A stretch of 64,000 nt of DNA. Source: DATADW01 sp963733905. GTDB taxonomy: Bacteria; Actinomycetota; Acidimicrobiia; Spongiisociales; DATADW01. Shown one piece after another: positions 19,629 through 29,956 of this stretch. Position 1 is the stretch's first letter. Each line of letters opens with the position of its first letter. A model generated the notes under the pieces. The model was not told the origin of the DNA, did not search any database, and was given only the letters and a program-made list of their open reading frames with translations. The position numbers were made by a program, and so were the translations under genes. The DNA lies in assembly GCA_963733905.1 (NCBI GenBank), contig CAVTEU010000013.1, positions 1 through 64,000 of the forward strand, read 5' to 3'.

Positions 19629-20790
19629 TCAGTCGAGGAAGCGGTTTCCCGGCACCGGGGTCCTCTGCCGCCACACCGAGTGCGCCAAACCGAGGGCGAT
19701 GGCGGTGGTGATGTAGAACGACCCGCCGTAACTCATGAACGGGAGCGGGAGCCCGGTCACCGGCATGATCCCGATGGTCATCCCCACGTTGACAAAGGTG
19801 TGCACCACGATGAAGGCGGCGACCCCGACAGCGATCAACCCGCCGAAGGCATCTCGTGCCCTCGCCGCGATCACCAGCAGCCGCCACACGATCACCAGGA
19901 AGAGAACCAGGACCAACCCGGCTCCGACGAAGCCGAGCTGCTCCCCCACCGCGGTGAAGATGAAGTCGGTCGGCTGGGCGGGGACATAGCTCAGCTCGGT
20001 CTGGGTGCCGTGGAACAGACCCTTGCCGAACAGGTCGCCGCTTCCGATCGCCAACTCCGATTGGAGGCGATTCCACCCTGCCTGTTGAGGATCTGCGGTC
20101 GGGTCGAGGAAGCTGGTGAGACGGGTTATCTGATAGTCGGCCAGCACCTTGGCCTGGAACAGCGCCCAGCCCCCGGCGATGGCGGAAGCTGTCAACAAGA
20201 GGAACTGGCGCATGCTCGCCCCACCGGCGTACAGCATGATCAGCGCGATGAACCCCCAGACCATCATCGTGCCGAAGTCCGGCTGGCGGAAGATGAGCGC
20301 CATCGGGATGGCGGCGAGCACCACGGCGAGCAGCAGCCGGCGCCACGACAGACCGCGGCTGTGAGCCGGGGCGAGCACCGCGGCGAGGGTGAGGATGATC
20401 GCCACCTTGCCGATCTCGGATGGCTGGATCTGGACGAAGCCAAGCTGGAACCATGACCGGGCGCCGTTGACGGGGCGGGTGAAGAGGACCGCCACCAGCG
20501 CGAGGACCGACACGATGTACCCGGCGGGCACCAGCGTCTTGAGCAGCCGGTAGTCGATCAGCGAGGAGACCACGAAACAGACCAGACCGATCCCGACGAA
20601 GATGAGCTGGCGGCGCACCAGACCCTGTGGGATCGTCACCTTGCAGTGCGAGCAGCGGGCGCGATGCGGTGTACACCATCAGCAGGCCAAGGCCGCTGAG
20701 CGCCACCATCGCCGCGGTGAGGAACAGGTCGGGGCCGGGGCGGCGCCGCTCGGTGACCACCACCGCCTGAGAGCGGGCCAGTGTCGCCAT
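19629..20790 (-). CDS. rodA: Rod-shape glycan polymerase RodA (one frame break)
   Basis: RodA is a SEDS-family peptidoglycan glycosyltransferase in the inner membrane that works with PBP2 in the elongasome. It has about ten membrane segments over about 386 residues, with NGARSWFQLGF.QIQPSE, the RQPDFGT loop containing the essential Asp, and the PLPFMSYGGS motif near the C-terminus. An extra G near 20647 splits off the first 50 residues (PDLFLTAAMVALSGLGLL). The ATG overlaps the mrdA stop (ATGA). Confidence 0.95.
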
Positions 20791-22734
20791 CAGTCCGATT
20801 CCTCGCCGGGGACGAGCTCGGTGGGTGTGTTCCCCATCAGCGATTGGAGGATACGACGGACCCCGGGCGCGGCCACTCTTCCTCCGTTGCCACCCTCCTC
20901 GACCACAATCACCACCACGTAGCGGGGGTCGTCCACCGGGGCCACGCCGACGAAGAGCGCCGTCGGGTCCCTGGTGTCGGTCCCCTTGGTCGTTCCGGTC
21001 TTGCCACCCACCTGCTCCAAACCCGGGCCGAAATCGGCAAATGCTCCCTGGGCGGTCCCGATCGACGGGATGAGGGTCAGGTCCTGGCGGAACATGGAGA
21101 CGGTGGCGGGGTCGATATTGAGGCGGCGGACCACCTCGGCGTCGTTGGAGAGCACCTCGGTGCCCGAGGCGTCGCGGATCGACTGCACCACGTGGGGCTT
21201 CCACACCACACCGCCATTGACGATCGAGGCGTAAGCGTTGGCCAGTTGCAGCGGGGTGGAGAGCATGAAGCCCTGGCCGACCGCCATGTTCATCAGGTCC
21301 CCGCCCTGCCACCCGGTGTTGCGGATGACGCCCTCGGCGGCGAGATCCTCGAAGAGGGCGCGGTCGGGCACCAGACCGTCGTGCTCGAAGGGGAGGTCGA
21401 TCCCGCTGGTGGAGCCGAACCCCATCTGTCTGGCCCAGTTCTGCAGCAGGTTCTCCCGCTCGGTGCCCTTGTAGTCACGCCAGATCCTCAGCGCCACCTT
21501 CCAGAAGTAGATGTTGCAGGAGCGGGCCAGCGAGGTGTGGAGGTCGAGCGAGCCGTAATCGTCTGGGTGGTACCAGTCGTAGAGGACTTCCTGGCTGCCG
21601 TCACCGAAGGGGAACTCGATCCTCCCGTCACACTCGACGGTGCCTTCGGGACCGGGAACGGTGATGTCCTCGGGCCACATCTGCTCCTCGAGCGCAGTGA
21701 CATACCCAACCGCCTTGAAGGTGGAGGCGGGGGCGTACTCGCCCTGGATGACGAGGTTGTTGAACGCCTGACTCTCGTTGAGGCTATCGAACTCGGTCTG
21801 GCTGAGTCCTCCGACGAACACCGATGGGTCGAAGTCCGGATACGAGGCCATAGCGATGACCTCACCCGTCTTCGGGTCGATGACCATGCCGGCGGCGCGC
21901 TCCGTGGTGTGGAGGAAGATCTCGTCCTCCTCTGTTGCCTTGACCTCGTTGGAGAGGTCGATCACACCCTCGAGCACCTCCTCGAGCTCACGCTGTATCT
22001 CGAGGTCGATGGTGAGGTAGACGGTTTCGCCCTGGGTGGGTGGGATCTCGCGCAGCTCGCGGATCACCTGGTTTCTGGCGTTGATCCGGTAGGAAACGGT
22101 CCCCGGGTCTCCCTGGAGGAATTCGTCGTAGGTCCGCTCCACCCCTGCCTTCCCGATGATCACGTTGGGGTCGATGTCGGGCCGCTCGGCGACATCCTCC
22201 TCGCTGGGCCGTCCGATGTGCCCCAGGACGTGGGCGAGCACATCTCCCTCCGGGTAGACCCGGGCGGGAACCAACTCGACCACGACACCCGGCAACTGGC
22301 GGCGGCGTTCCATCACCCGGTAGGCGGTTTCGGCGTCCACCTCGGCGATGGTGATCCTGGGACCGCCCGTCTCGAAGGCATCGGCGATCTCATCGGGAGG
22401 TATGTCGAGCATGGTGGAGAGTTGCTGCTGGACGTCCTCGATGCGGTCGGTGGGAAGCTGTTTGCGGTCCACCAGGATCGCCGGGACGAAGCGGGATGTG
22501 GCCAGCAGCCGTCCCTCCCGGTCGCGTATCTCGCCTCGCGGCGCCTGCGTGGATACCTGGTAGACGGTCTGACGGCTCGCCTGCGTCTGGTAGGTCTCCC
22601 CGGCGGCCACCTGGATGAACCAGAGCCGGGTGAAGAGAAGGAAGAAGAGGATCAGGAACAGCCCGGTTAGCAGCACCAACCGCCACCCGGGACGTGACGT
22701 CCTGGGCCGAGGTCCCTTCGGTGGTCGGGGTCAC
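20790..22734 (-). CDS. mrdA: Penicillin-binding protein 2 (transpeptidase)
   Basis: PBP2 cross-links peptidoglycan during elongation. After a basic cytoplasmic tail (RPPKGPRPRTSRPGW) and one membrane anchor come the dimerisation domain (PRGEIRDREGRLLA) and the transpeptidase domain. The domain has the SxxK box PASTFK, the SxN box RSCNIYFW and the KTG box GGKTGTT. It is about 647 residues. The body is intact from 22679. The natural start seems to be GTG at 22734, separated from the body by an extra C in CCCC near 22725. Confidence 0.95.
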
Positions 22735-22762
22735 CACGGGCGGAGTCCGGTGGAGTGCGCGG

Positions 22763-23272
22763 TCACAGCAGCGCCTTCTCCCGCTCGCTGAGCCGGAGTA
22801 GGCGGGTCATCAAGGGCAGCACTGCGATCCCCAGCACGAGGTCGTAAAGGGGAATGAGGAGGAGGGCGCGGGCAAATCCAGGACTGGTCACGGTTTGCTC
22901 CTGGACCAGGGTACCGACAACCCCGATGATGAGCACGCCAACCGCCACCAGCCCCACCAGGATGGCGCCGCAGGTGAGGACGTTGACCTCCATCCGGTCG
23001 CGCAGGCGAACGGTGAGGTAGGCGACGACGGTATAGGCGAGCGCCCGCAGCCCGAGGACCTGGGCACCCAGGAGGTCGACCACGATGCCACCGGTGAACC
23101 CGAGCAGCACCGCCGGCTGAGGGTCGAGCCAGCGAGCGGCGGCGATCACGGTCAGCAGCACCAGGTCGGGGGCAACGCCGAGCGGCCGGACCTCGCGGAA
23201 CAAGGTGGTCTGGATGAGCACCGACACCAGCACCGCCGCCAGCGCCAGCAGGATCCGTGATCTGAGGATCAT
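22763..23272 (-). CDS. mreD: Rod-shape-determining protein MreD
   Basis: This 169-residue integral membrane protein has five or six hydrophobic segments and the MreD-like PDLVLLTVIAAARWLDPQ region. It is a membrane partner of MreC and RodA in the elongasome. Its identity rests on topology and its place between mreC and mrdA. The ATG overlaps the mreC stop. Confidence 0.92.
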   Translation of the reverse strand: MILRSRILLALAAVLVSVLIQTTLFREVRPLGVAPDLVLLTVIAAARWLDPQPAVLLGFTGGIVVDLLGAQVLGLRALAYTVVAYLTVRLRDRMEVNVLTCGAILVGLVAVGVLIIGVVGTLVQEQTVTSPGFARALLLIPLYDLVLGIAVLPLMTRLLRLSEREKALL

Positions 23273-24177
23273 CCGCCGCTCGCCGTGGTGTCGGTGGTGT
23301 CATCGGTCCCCGAGGTACCGCCCTCGGTGGTCGAGGCGGTGACACCGGGCTCGCCGGGTAGCGGCCAGCCAAGGACCAGAACGACGCGCAGACGGGTCAC
23401 ATCGGCCAGCGGCCTCACCTGTGTTGTCAGATATGCAGCCTCCGGGGTGGCAGCACCCATCACCGTACCCACGGTGAGGCCAGCCGGATAGCTGGTGGTG
23501 TTCCCGGTGACGACCACGTCGCCTTCCCCGAGAGGACCGGTCGCCTCGAGGATTTCCAAGTCCATCCGGTTGGGGTTCCCGCTCCCGATGACAACGCCGG
23601 TCTGCGCCCCGACGGTGACCCCCACCGCCTCGGTGGGCGCCACCATGGGGAGCACCCGGGCCCCGCCTTCGAACACTTCGATAACCACTCCGACGACGTT
23701 CCCCGCGGGATCGATCACCGGGTTGCCGACGAGCACACCATCAGCGGTGCCGCGGTCGATGGAGAAGCTCAGATCGAGCGGGTCGCTCCCCCCGAGAACA
23801 TTCGCCGTCACCCGGGTTATGTCCTCTCGATCGAGTTCGAGGTCCTGTGCCTGCTGGAGCAGGGCGACCTGCGCCTCCAACTCGTCGACCCGGGCGACAC
23901 GGGTTCGCATCTCCTGGAGCTCGGCGCGGAGCAGGGCGTTCTCCTCGCGCAACCCGGCGAGGTTGGCCATACCGTCCACAACGTCGACCACCGGGGCGAT
24001 CGCCCTGCCAAGCAGCCCCTGCACCGGCGAGAACACCGCCTGGGCGCCGCTGCGGAGGGTGCCCCCGACCCCCTCGCCCGAGGCGCGCAGGTCGAAGGTC
24101 ATGAGCACGAATGACGCCACCACGAGGGCGACGGTGGTGACCAGCGTGCGGCGGCCGCCGCGTGGGAGTTCCCTCAC
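23269..24177 (-). CDS. mreC: Rod-shape-determining protein MreC
   Basis: This 302-residue periplasmic scaffold of the elongasome has one N-terminal membrane segment (TLVTTVALVVASFVLMTF), a coiled coil (NLAGLREENALLRAELQEMR begins here, about 70-115) and two beta domains with VIDPAGNVVGVV and GEGDVVVTGN. A Thr/Gly/Ser-rich tail ends the protein. It lies 39 bp downstream of mreB. The frame is intact. Confidence 0.94.
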   Translation of the reverse strand: MRELPRGGRRTLVTTVALVVASFVLMTFDLRASGEGVGGTLRSGAQAVFSPVQGLLGRAIAPVVDVVDGMANLAGLREENALLRAELQEMRTRVARVDELEAQVALLQQAQDLELDREDITRVTANVLGGSDPLDLSFSIDRGTADGVLVGNPVIDPAGNVVGVVIEVFEGGARVLPMVAPTEAVGVTVGAQTGVVIGSGNPNRMDLEILEATGPLGEGDVVVTGNTTSYPAGLTVGTVMGAATPEAAYLTTQVRPLADVTRLRVVLVLGWPLPGEPGVTASTTEGGTSGTDDTTDTTASGG

Positions 24178-24216
24178 CGGTTTGCCCCCGGCGACTCGGA
24201 CAACGACATCAGGAGG

Positions 24217-25245
24217 TCAGGGCCGACTGGAGGAGACCAGGACCCCTTGGAGGACATCGAACTCCTCGAGACACTTGCCCGAGCCGACAACCACCGACTG
24301 GAGCGGGCGGTTTGCGGTGATGATGGGCATGCTGGTCTCGTATGCGATCCGCTCGTCCAGCCCGCGCAGCATGGCGCCGCCGCCGGTGAGGACGATCCCT
24401 CGCTCCATGATGTCGGCGGCCAGTTCGGGTGGTGTCTTGTCCAACGTGTACTTCACCGCGTCGACGATGGCCGCCACCGGCTCCTCGATCGACTCGCGCA
24501 GCTCGCTCGAGTGGAGCACCACCGTCTTGGGGAGCCCGCTGATGAGGTCGCGGCCCCGGACCTCGGCCGATGGTTCGTCCGGGTAGGGATAGCCGGAGCC
24601 AATCGCCATCTTGAGCTGCTCGGCGGTGCGTTCCCCCAGCAACAGGTTGTGCTCCTTCTTGACCCACTCGATGATCGCCTCGTCCATCTCGTCGCCCGCA
24701 ACCCTGATCGAGCGGGACACGACGATGCCACCGAGCGAGATGACCGCAACCTCGGTGGTCCCGCCGCCGATGTCCACCACCATGCTCCCCGCCGGCTCGT
24801 GGATCGGCAGACCCGACCCGATTGCGGCCGCCATCGGCTCCTCGATTGTGTAGGCGCGGCGGGCGCCGGCGTGGTAGGCGGCCTCCTCGACGGCTCGGCG
24901 CTCCACCGGAGTTATCCCCGATGGCACGCAGATCACGATCCGGGGCCGGGCGAACCGCCTGCGGTGCACCTTCTGGATGAAGTAGCGGAGCATCTTCTCG
25001 GTGATGTCGAAGTCGGCGATCACCCCGTCGCGCAGCGGCCGGATCGCCTGGATGTAGGCGGGGGTGCGCCCGATCATCCGCTTCGCCTCCATACCCACGG
25101 CGAGGGCGCGGTTGTTCCGCGTGTTTATGGCGACCACCGACGGCTCGTTGAGCACTATCCCCTGGTTGCGTACGTACACCAGGGTGTTGGCGGTCCCGAG
25201 GTCGATGGCCATGTCCTGGCCGATGGAGAAAAACGAATCCGGCAT
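24217..25245 (-). CDS. mreB: Rod-shape-determining protein MreB
   Basis: MreB is the bacterial actin that orients wall synthesis. It shows the phosphate 1 motif DLGTANTLVYV, GMEAKRMIGRTP, VPSGITPVERRAV, the phosphate 2 motif VVDIGGGTTEVAVISLGG and the adenosine motif LTGGGAMLRGLD. It is 342 residues from the ATG at 25245; the frame is open to a TTG at 25272. It heads the mreB-mreC-mreD-mrdA-rodA operon. Confidence 0.97.
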   Translation of the reverse strand: MPDSFFSIGQDMAIDLGTANTLVYVRNQGIVLNEPSVVAINTRNNRALAVGMEAKRMIGRTPAYIQAIRPLRDGVIADFDITEKMLRYFIQKVHRRRFARPRIVICVPSGITPVERRAVEEAAYHAGARRAYTIEEPMAAAIGSGLPIHEPAGSMVVDIGGGTTEVAVISLGGIVVSRSIRVAGDEMDEAIIEWVKKEHNLLLGERTAEQLKMAIGSGYPYPDEPSAEVRGRDLISGLPKTVVLHSSELRESIEEPVAAIVDAVKYTLDKTPPELAADIMERGIVLTGGGAMLRGLDERIAYETSMPIITANRPLQSVVVGSGKCLEEFDVLQGVLVSSSRP

Positions 25246-25352
25246 GGCGGCATCCCGGTCGAGGTCGGGCAAGCATAGCCATCGGCCTCAGCGCCCCCGC
25301 CGGCGAGAGCGGGCGAGTATTGACAGCAGGTGGTTGGGACTCCCCGGTTTGG

Positions 25353-25382
25353 CTGCCGTCTGCCGTCTGCCGTCTGCCGTCT
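25353..25382. repeat. Heptamer tandem repeat TCTGCCG (intergenic)
   Basis: About four copies of CTGCCGT, the complement of the CGGCAGA unit seen elsewhere, lie between ndk and mreB. Confidence 0.85.
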
Positions 25383-25385
25383 CAG

Positions 25386-25799
25386 CTAGCTCCCGAAGAA
25401 AAGTTCCAGTTCGCGCTCGGCGCTCTCCGTGGAGTCCGACCCGTGAACGATGTTCTCGGTGACGATCAACCCGAAATCTCCCCGCAGTGTCCCTGGTGTG
25501 GCTGACCGGGGATCGGTCGCTCCCATGAGGGTGCGGGCAACGCCAACCGCCGACTCGCCGCTCCATTCCATGGCGACCACCGGTCCGCTCGTTATGAACT
25601 CGATGAGATCTGCAAAGAACGGCTTCTCGGTGTGCTCGGCGTAGTGGCGGCCCGCCATTTCCTCGTCGATCACCAGCATCCTGATCTGGCGGAGGCGGAG
25701 CCCTTTGCGCTCGAGACGGCCGATGACCTCGCCTACCAGTCCGCGAGCCACCCCGTCGGGCTTCACCATGATGAATGTGCGTTCCTCGGCCAACCTCAC
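25386..25799 (-). CDS. ndk: Nucleoside diphosphate kinase
   Basis: Ndk balances NTP pools by phosphoryl transfer through a phospho-histidine. The 137-residue protein has TFIMVKPDGVARGL, the GPVVAMEWSGESAV loop, the MGATDPRSATPGTLRGDFG region and the active-site His in ENIVHGSDS. The GTG start overlaps the folC stop, so it is coupled to folC. A heptamer repeat follows it downstream. Confidence 0.97.
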   Translation of the reverse strand: MRLAEERTFIMVKPDGVARGLVGEVIGRLERKGLRLRQIRMLVIDEEMAGRHYAEHTEKPFFADLIEFITSGPVVAMEWSGESAVGVARTLMGATDPRSATPGTLRGDFGLIVTENIVHGSDSTESAERELELFFGS

Positions 25800-27132
25800 T
25801 CCTCGAATAGGGCGGCGGGATGGTAGGACTGCTCCTGAGGGATGCCTTCCTCGACGATGCCAAGCGCACCCCGGACCTCGCCGGCTAGATAGAGAGAACC
25901 GGCGACGACGACGGCGCCGTCATCACCCGCCAATTCGAGGGCGCGGGCCATCGCCGCCTCGGAAGCCGCCGCTGTCTCGACGGGCACGGCGTCGCCCCAA
26001 GCCACCTCGATCGACCGGGCGAGTTCCTCGGGAGCAACCGGACGGGCACCCCGAGCGGCGGTGGCGATCACCGCGGAGAAATGGTGCGGATCGAGTTGTC
26101 CCAACATGGCGGCACGGTCCTTGTCCCCCATCACCCCCAGCACCAGCACCCAGGATCGAGAGTCGAACTCCTCGGTGAGCGTCTCATCGAGTGCGGCAAA
26201 GCCCTGCTCGTTGTGCGCCCCGTCGAGCAGGACGAGGGGATGACGTCGCACCACTTCCAGCCTGCCGGGTGAGGTGATGCCGCCGGCACCCTGACGAACC
26301 GCACTCAGCGACAGCGGCCTACCCAGCAACTCCTCGACGGCGACCACGGCGATGGCGAAGTTGACCGTCTGATGGTGGCCGTGGAGCGGGAGGAACACCT
26401 CTGGGTAGCTGTCGTATACGCCGTCGATGTCGACCAGCCAGCCGCCCACGGCGAGGCGGGCCTCCGCGGCCATGATAGTCCGTGCCGTAGCGACGGTGCG
26501 GGATGTCGATTTCGCCGGCCCGGGCGGCGGCCACCGCCTCGGCTTCGGGTGGTATCGGGCCGGTGACGAGGACCGCCCCCGGTTTGGCGATGGCGACCTT
26601 CTCGGTGGTGATCTCCTCGATGGTGTCACCGAGGTACTCGGTGTGCTCCCGGGCAACCCCGGTGAGCACGGCGACCGCGCCGTCCGCTGCGTTGGTGGCG
26701 TCGAGCCGGCCACCCAAACCCACCTCGATCACCCCGACGTCAACCGCCTCCGTGGCAAACCAGGAGAAGGCGGCGAGGGCGGTGAGCTCGAAGTAGGTCG
26801 GCTCCTCACCTCCCTGGGCGGTCCACACGTCGACGAAACCCGGCGACATCGGTGATCGCCTGGGCGAACTCGGCGGGAGTGGCAACCACCAGGTGGCGCG
26901 CCAATCGTTCCTCGACCCTCTGCAAATGCGGGGAGACAAAGGTCCCCGGGGTGAGCCCATGAGCCGCAACCAGCGCGCTCACCATGCGCGCCGTGGTCGT
27001 CTTGCCGTTGGTCCCGGTGATGTGGACGATGGGGTAGGCCCGCTCCGGGTTCCCCATCAGCTCCAAGATGCCTCGCATCCTCTCCAGACCGGGCTTGACG
27101 CCTAGTTGGACGTGGCGGTCGAGGTATTCCAC
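25796..27132 (-). CDS. folC: Folylpolyglutamate / dihydrofolate synthase FolC (two frame breaks)
   Basis: FolC adds glutamate to folates. The P-loop ITGTNGKTTTARM (residue about 40), FVSPHLQRVEERL, the VIEVGLGGRLDATN motif with metal ligands, and the C-terminal Mur-ligase domain with LLDGAHNEQGFAAL and VLGVMGDKD are all visible. Corrected length is about 445 residues. Breaks near 26475 and 26845 each look like single-base insertions. The GTG at 27132 is preceded by AGGAGG, although the spacing is short. It is coupled to ndk. Confidence 0.93.
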
Positions 27133-27184
27133 CGCCTCCTGGTGGTCCGTGGGACGCTCCTCTCGCCGGATGGAATGGCGGGCT

Positions 27185-27223
27185 CTGACGGGCGGGCGAT
27201 CCTACCGGTCACCCGCCCGTCAG
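27185..27223 (-). terminator. Hairpin terminator after the LPXTG gene
   Basis: A perfect 12-bp inverted repeat CTGACGGGCGGG / CCCGCCCGTCAG with a 15-nt loop lies 8 bp beyond the stop of the LPXTG protein gene and before folC on the same strand. Confidence 0.75.
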
Positions 27224-27230
27224 GCAGAAC

Positions 27231-27852
27231 TCAGTTGGCCGAGTTGCCTGCCCAGGCCTTGGACGAGGGGTCCTCGCCCCGCCTGGAGGCGATCAAGAGT
27301 CCAATTCCGGCGAGGAGCAGCGCTCCGGCGACCAGGGCCATCGTCTGTCCAGAACCGCCACCGGTGAACGGAAGGGTTGAGGGCGTGGCGACGGTGGTGG
27401 TCGTCTGTTGGACCGGATCGACTGCGACCGTCGTGCTCGACGCCTCGGGAGCAGAGGTCGTGGTGACCCGCGCCGTCGTGCTGGTGACCTGGCTGGTCGT
27501 GGTGCTCTCGGGCTCGGTGGTCGTCGTCTCAGGTGCCGTTGTCGTGGTCTCGGGACCGTAGTGGTGGTCTCAGGGACGGTCGTCGTGGTCTCGGGCAACG
27601 TGCTCGAGGTGTGCGGGATCGACGTGGTGCTCTGGTGCCAGGTGCTCGAGGTGTGCGGGATCGACGTCGAGGGCCGGGGCCAGGTGGTCGACGGCCGCGG
27701 GAACGACGTGCTGCTGGAACCCGCGGTATCGACGTCGAGGTGACCGGTCGGTTGCCCTCGGCGGGGGTGGCGATGGCAGGCGCCATGGTGCCCATGAGCA
27801 GGGCGACCACGGTCACGGCCAGACCGACACGACGAAGATGGACGGGATTCAT
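27231..27852 (-). CDS. LPXTG-anchored Thr/Pro-rich surface protein (frame breaks in the repeat region)
   Basis: The N-terminus is a signal peptide (VGLAVTVVALLMGTMAPAIA). The C-terminus is a textbook sortase signal: LPFTGGGSG, a hydrophobic helix (LVAGALLLAGIGLLIA) and a charged RRGED tail ending GNSAN. Between them is a low-complexity stalk of TTTT, VPETTTT and EPESTTT units. The frame breaks within the stalk (near 27560, and more between 27600 and 27740), where a direct repeat of about 48 bp also lies. The product is likely cell-wall linked, about 200 residues; its function is unknown. No sortase gene is in the window. Confidence 0.75.
27600..27670. repeat. Direct repeat, ~25 bp copies 48 bp apart
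   Basis: The segment GTGCTCGAGGTGTGCGGGAT plus CGACGT occurs twice, at about 27600 and 27648, inside the stalk-coding part of the LPXTG gene. Confidence 0.8.
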
Positions 27853-27890
27853 GAGGCTCGCTTCCTGGGACGCTCTACCGGCGGGTCAAG

Positions 27891-27915
27891 GCTGCTCGAT
27901 CATCGATCGAGCATC
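27891..27915. other. Hairpin upstream of the LPXTG gene
   Basis: TGCTCGAT-CATCG-ATCGAGCA forms a perfect 8-bp stem with a 5-nt loop in the 204-bp gap between clpX and the LPXTG gene. It could end clpX transcription. AGGAAG precedes the LPXTG ATG. Confidence 0.5.
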
Positions 27916-28056
27916 TCAGGGCGCACCGCCTGATTGGTCCCCTACGTCCCTACCGGGGATCCAATCGCGGCGCATCCGACTCTCTTATCGGCAGAGGTGG
28001 GCCAGCGCGTCCATGGGTCGAGCGACCCATAGCGAGTCTCCAGATTGCTCAGCGCC

Positions 28057-29322
28057 TCAGGCGGAGCGTTCCCGGGGTTCTTCGATCGTGGGGTGGGGCA
28101 CCAGGGTCGGGTTGACCTTCTCCCGCACCACGTCACCATCGATCTCCACCCCAGCGATGTCGGTGCGCGAGGGCAGGTCGTACATCGTCCCGAGGAGGAC
28201 CTCCTCGAGGATGGCCCGCAGACCCCTCGCTCCCGTCCCACGGAGCAGCGCCTGGTCGGCCACCGCCTCCATGGCGTCGGCGGTGAAGCTCAACTCGACC
28301 CCGTCGAGCTCGAAGATCCGGGCGTACTGGCGTACCAGGGCGTTCTTCGGCTCGGTCAGGATCTGCATCAGGGCATCGCGGTCCAAGTCGTCCACGGTGG
28401 CGATCACCGGGAGACGTCCGATGAACTCGGGGATCAACCCGTACTTCATCAGGTCCTCGGGGAGCACCTGGGAAAGCACCTCACCGGAGCGCTGCTCCCT
28501 CCGGGAGCGTATGTCGGCGCCGAACCCGATCGCCTTCTTACCGATGCGCGACCCGATCACCTCTTCCAACCCGGCGAAGGCACCGCCACAGATGAAGAGG
28601 ACGTTGGTGGTGTCGATCTGGATGAACTCCTGGTGGGGGTGCTTGCGGCCGCCCTGCGGCGGTACCGAGGCAACGGTCCCCTCCAGGATCTTGAGGAGTG
28701 CCTGCTGCACACCCTCCCCGGACACGTCACGGGTGATCGACGGGTTCTCCGCCTTGCGGGCGATCTTGTCGATCTCATCGATGTAGACGATCCCCTGCTC
28801 CGCCTTCTTGACGTCGTAGTCGGCAGCCTGGATCAGCTTGAGCAGGATGTTCTCGACGTCCTCGCCCACGTAGCCCGCTTCGGTGAGGGCAGTGGCATCG
28901 GCGAGGGCGAAGGGCACGTTGAGCTGACGAGCCAGGGTCTGCGCCAGCAGCGTCTTGCCGCACCCCGTGGGACCGATGAGGAGGATGTTCGACTTCTGCA
29001 GTTCGACGTCGTCGCGACCGTGCTGGCCGGCGCGCACCCTCTTGTAGTGGTTGTAGACGGCGACGGAGAGGACCTTCTTGGCCCGCTCCTGCCCGACGAC
29101 ATAGCTCTCGAGGAAGTCGTAAATCTCCCTCGGCTTGGGCAACTCGGAGAAGCTGATCTCCTCGGAGGCGGAGAACTCCTCCTCGATGATCTCGTTGCAG
29201 AGATCGATGCACTCGTCGCAGATGTAGACGCCCGGCCCGGCGATGAGCTTCTTGACCTGCTTCTGCGACTTACCGCAGAAGCTGCATTTGAGGAGATCGC
29301 CGCCGTCGCCGAATTTGGCCAT
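28057..29322 (-). CDS. clpX: ATP-dependent Clp protease ATP-binding subunit ClpX
   Basis: ClpX unfolds substrates, including ssrA-tagged proteins, and feeds them to ClpP. The 421-residue protein has the N-terminal zinc-binding domain (Cys at about 13, 16, 35, 38), Walker A GPTGCGKT, Walker B IVYIDEIDKIA, the ClpP-contact IGF-type loop region (KKAIGFGAD), sensor 2 GARGLRAILE and a short charged tail. The frame is intact. It lies 13 bp after clpP. Confidence 0.98.
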   Translation of the reverse strand: MAKFGDGGDLLKCSFCGKSQKQVKKLIAGPGVYICDECIDLCNEIIEEEFSASEEISFSELPKPREIYDFLESYVVGQERAKKVLSVAVYNHYKRVRAGQHGRDDVELQKSNILLIGPTGCGKTLLAQTLARQLNVPFALADATALTEAGYVGEDVENILLKLIQAADYDVKKAEQGIVYIDEIDKIARKAENPSITRDVSGEGVQQALLKILEGTVASVPPQGGRKHPHQEFIQIDTTNVLFICGGAFAGLEEVIGSRIGKKAIGFGADIRSRREQRSGEVLSQVLPEDLMKYGLIPEFIGRLPVIATVDDLDRDALMQILTEPKNALVRQYARIFELDGVELSFTADAMEAVADQALLRGTGARGLRAILEEVLLGTMYDLPSRTDIAGVEIDGDVVREKVNPTLVPHPTIEEPRERSA

Positions 29323-29335
29323 CCGTCCTCCTGCC

Positions 29336-29956
29336 TTACGCCCCGGCCGCGACCGCGGCCAGTTCTCGCCGGGTGAGGATGGCGTCCACCAGACCGTAGT
29401 CCTTGGCCTCGTCCGAGGTCATCCAGAAGTCCCGCTCGGTGTCGATGGCGACCTTCTCGTAGGTCTGCCCGGTGTGCTGGGCGAGGATGCGGTTGATCTG
29501 CTCTCGCATGTGCATGATCAGCCGCGCCTGAATCTCGATGTCGGTCGCCTGGCCCTGGGCGCCGCCCGACGGCTGGTGGAGCATCACCCGGGCATGCGGG
29601 AGGCCGAACCTCTTGCCTTCGGCGCCGCCGGCCAGGATCACCGCCGCCGCCGAGGCGGCCATGCCCATGCAGACGGTGTTCACGTCGGGCTTGATGTACT
29701 GCATCGTGTCGTAGATGGCGAACAACGAGGTGATCGAGCCCCCGGGCGAGTTGATGTAGATGAAGACGTCCTTGTCGGGGTCCTCGGACTCGAGGTGGAG
29801 CAGTTGCGCCATGATCAGGTTGGCAACCGTATCGTCGATCGGGGTGCCAAGGAAGATGATCCTGTCCTTGAGCAGCCTGCTGTAGATGTCGAACGCCCGC
29901 TCACCGCGCGAGGTCTGCTCGACGACGGTTGGGACGAGATAGCTCTCAAGCTTCAT
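29336..29956 (-). CDS. clpP: ATP-dependent Clp protease proteolytic subunit ClpP
   Basis: This serine protease of 206 residues has its catalytic triad in GMAASAAA (Ser), MLHQPSGGAQG (His) and TERDFWM (Asp). The IYINSPGGS substrate-binding strand is also present. Only one clpP copy is visible here, although many actinobacteria carry two in tandem. The ATG overlaps the trigger-factor stop, so tig-clpP-clpX form one coupled unit. Confidence 0.98.
   Translation of the reverse strand: MKLESYLVPTVVEQTSRGERAFDIYSRLLKDRIIFLGTPIDDTVANLIMAQLLHLESEDPDKDVFIYINSPGGSITSLFAIYDTMQYIKPDVNTVCMGMAASAAAVILAGGAEGKRFGLPHARVMLHQPSGGAQGQATDIEIQARLIMHMREQINRILAQHTGQTYEKVAIDTERDFWMTSDEAKDYGLVDAILTRRELAAVAAGA

Noticed and set aside
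19003..21312. A single 769-residue open frame spanning tdk, rodA and part of mrdA
   Set aside because: Only its last ~196 residues (Tdk) and the RodA N-terminus are real; the rest is an out-of-frame shadow of rodA and mrdA in GC-rich DNA.
27533..28786. Plus-strand 417-residue frame over the LPXTG gene and clpX
   Set aside because: It is antisense to the intact clpX and to the LPXTG gene and shows only low-complexity Arg/Ser/Pro sequence.
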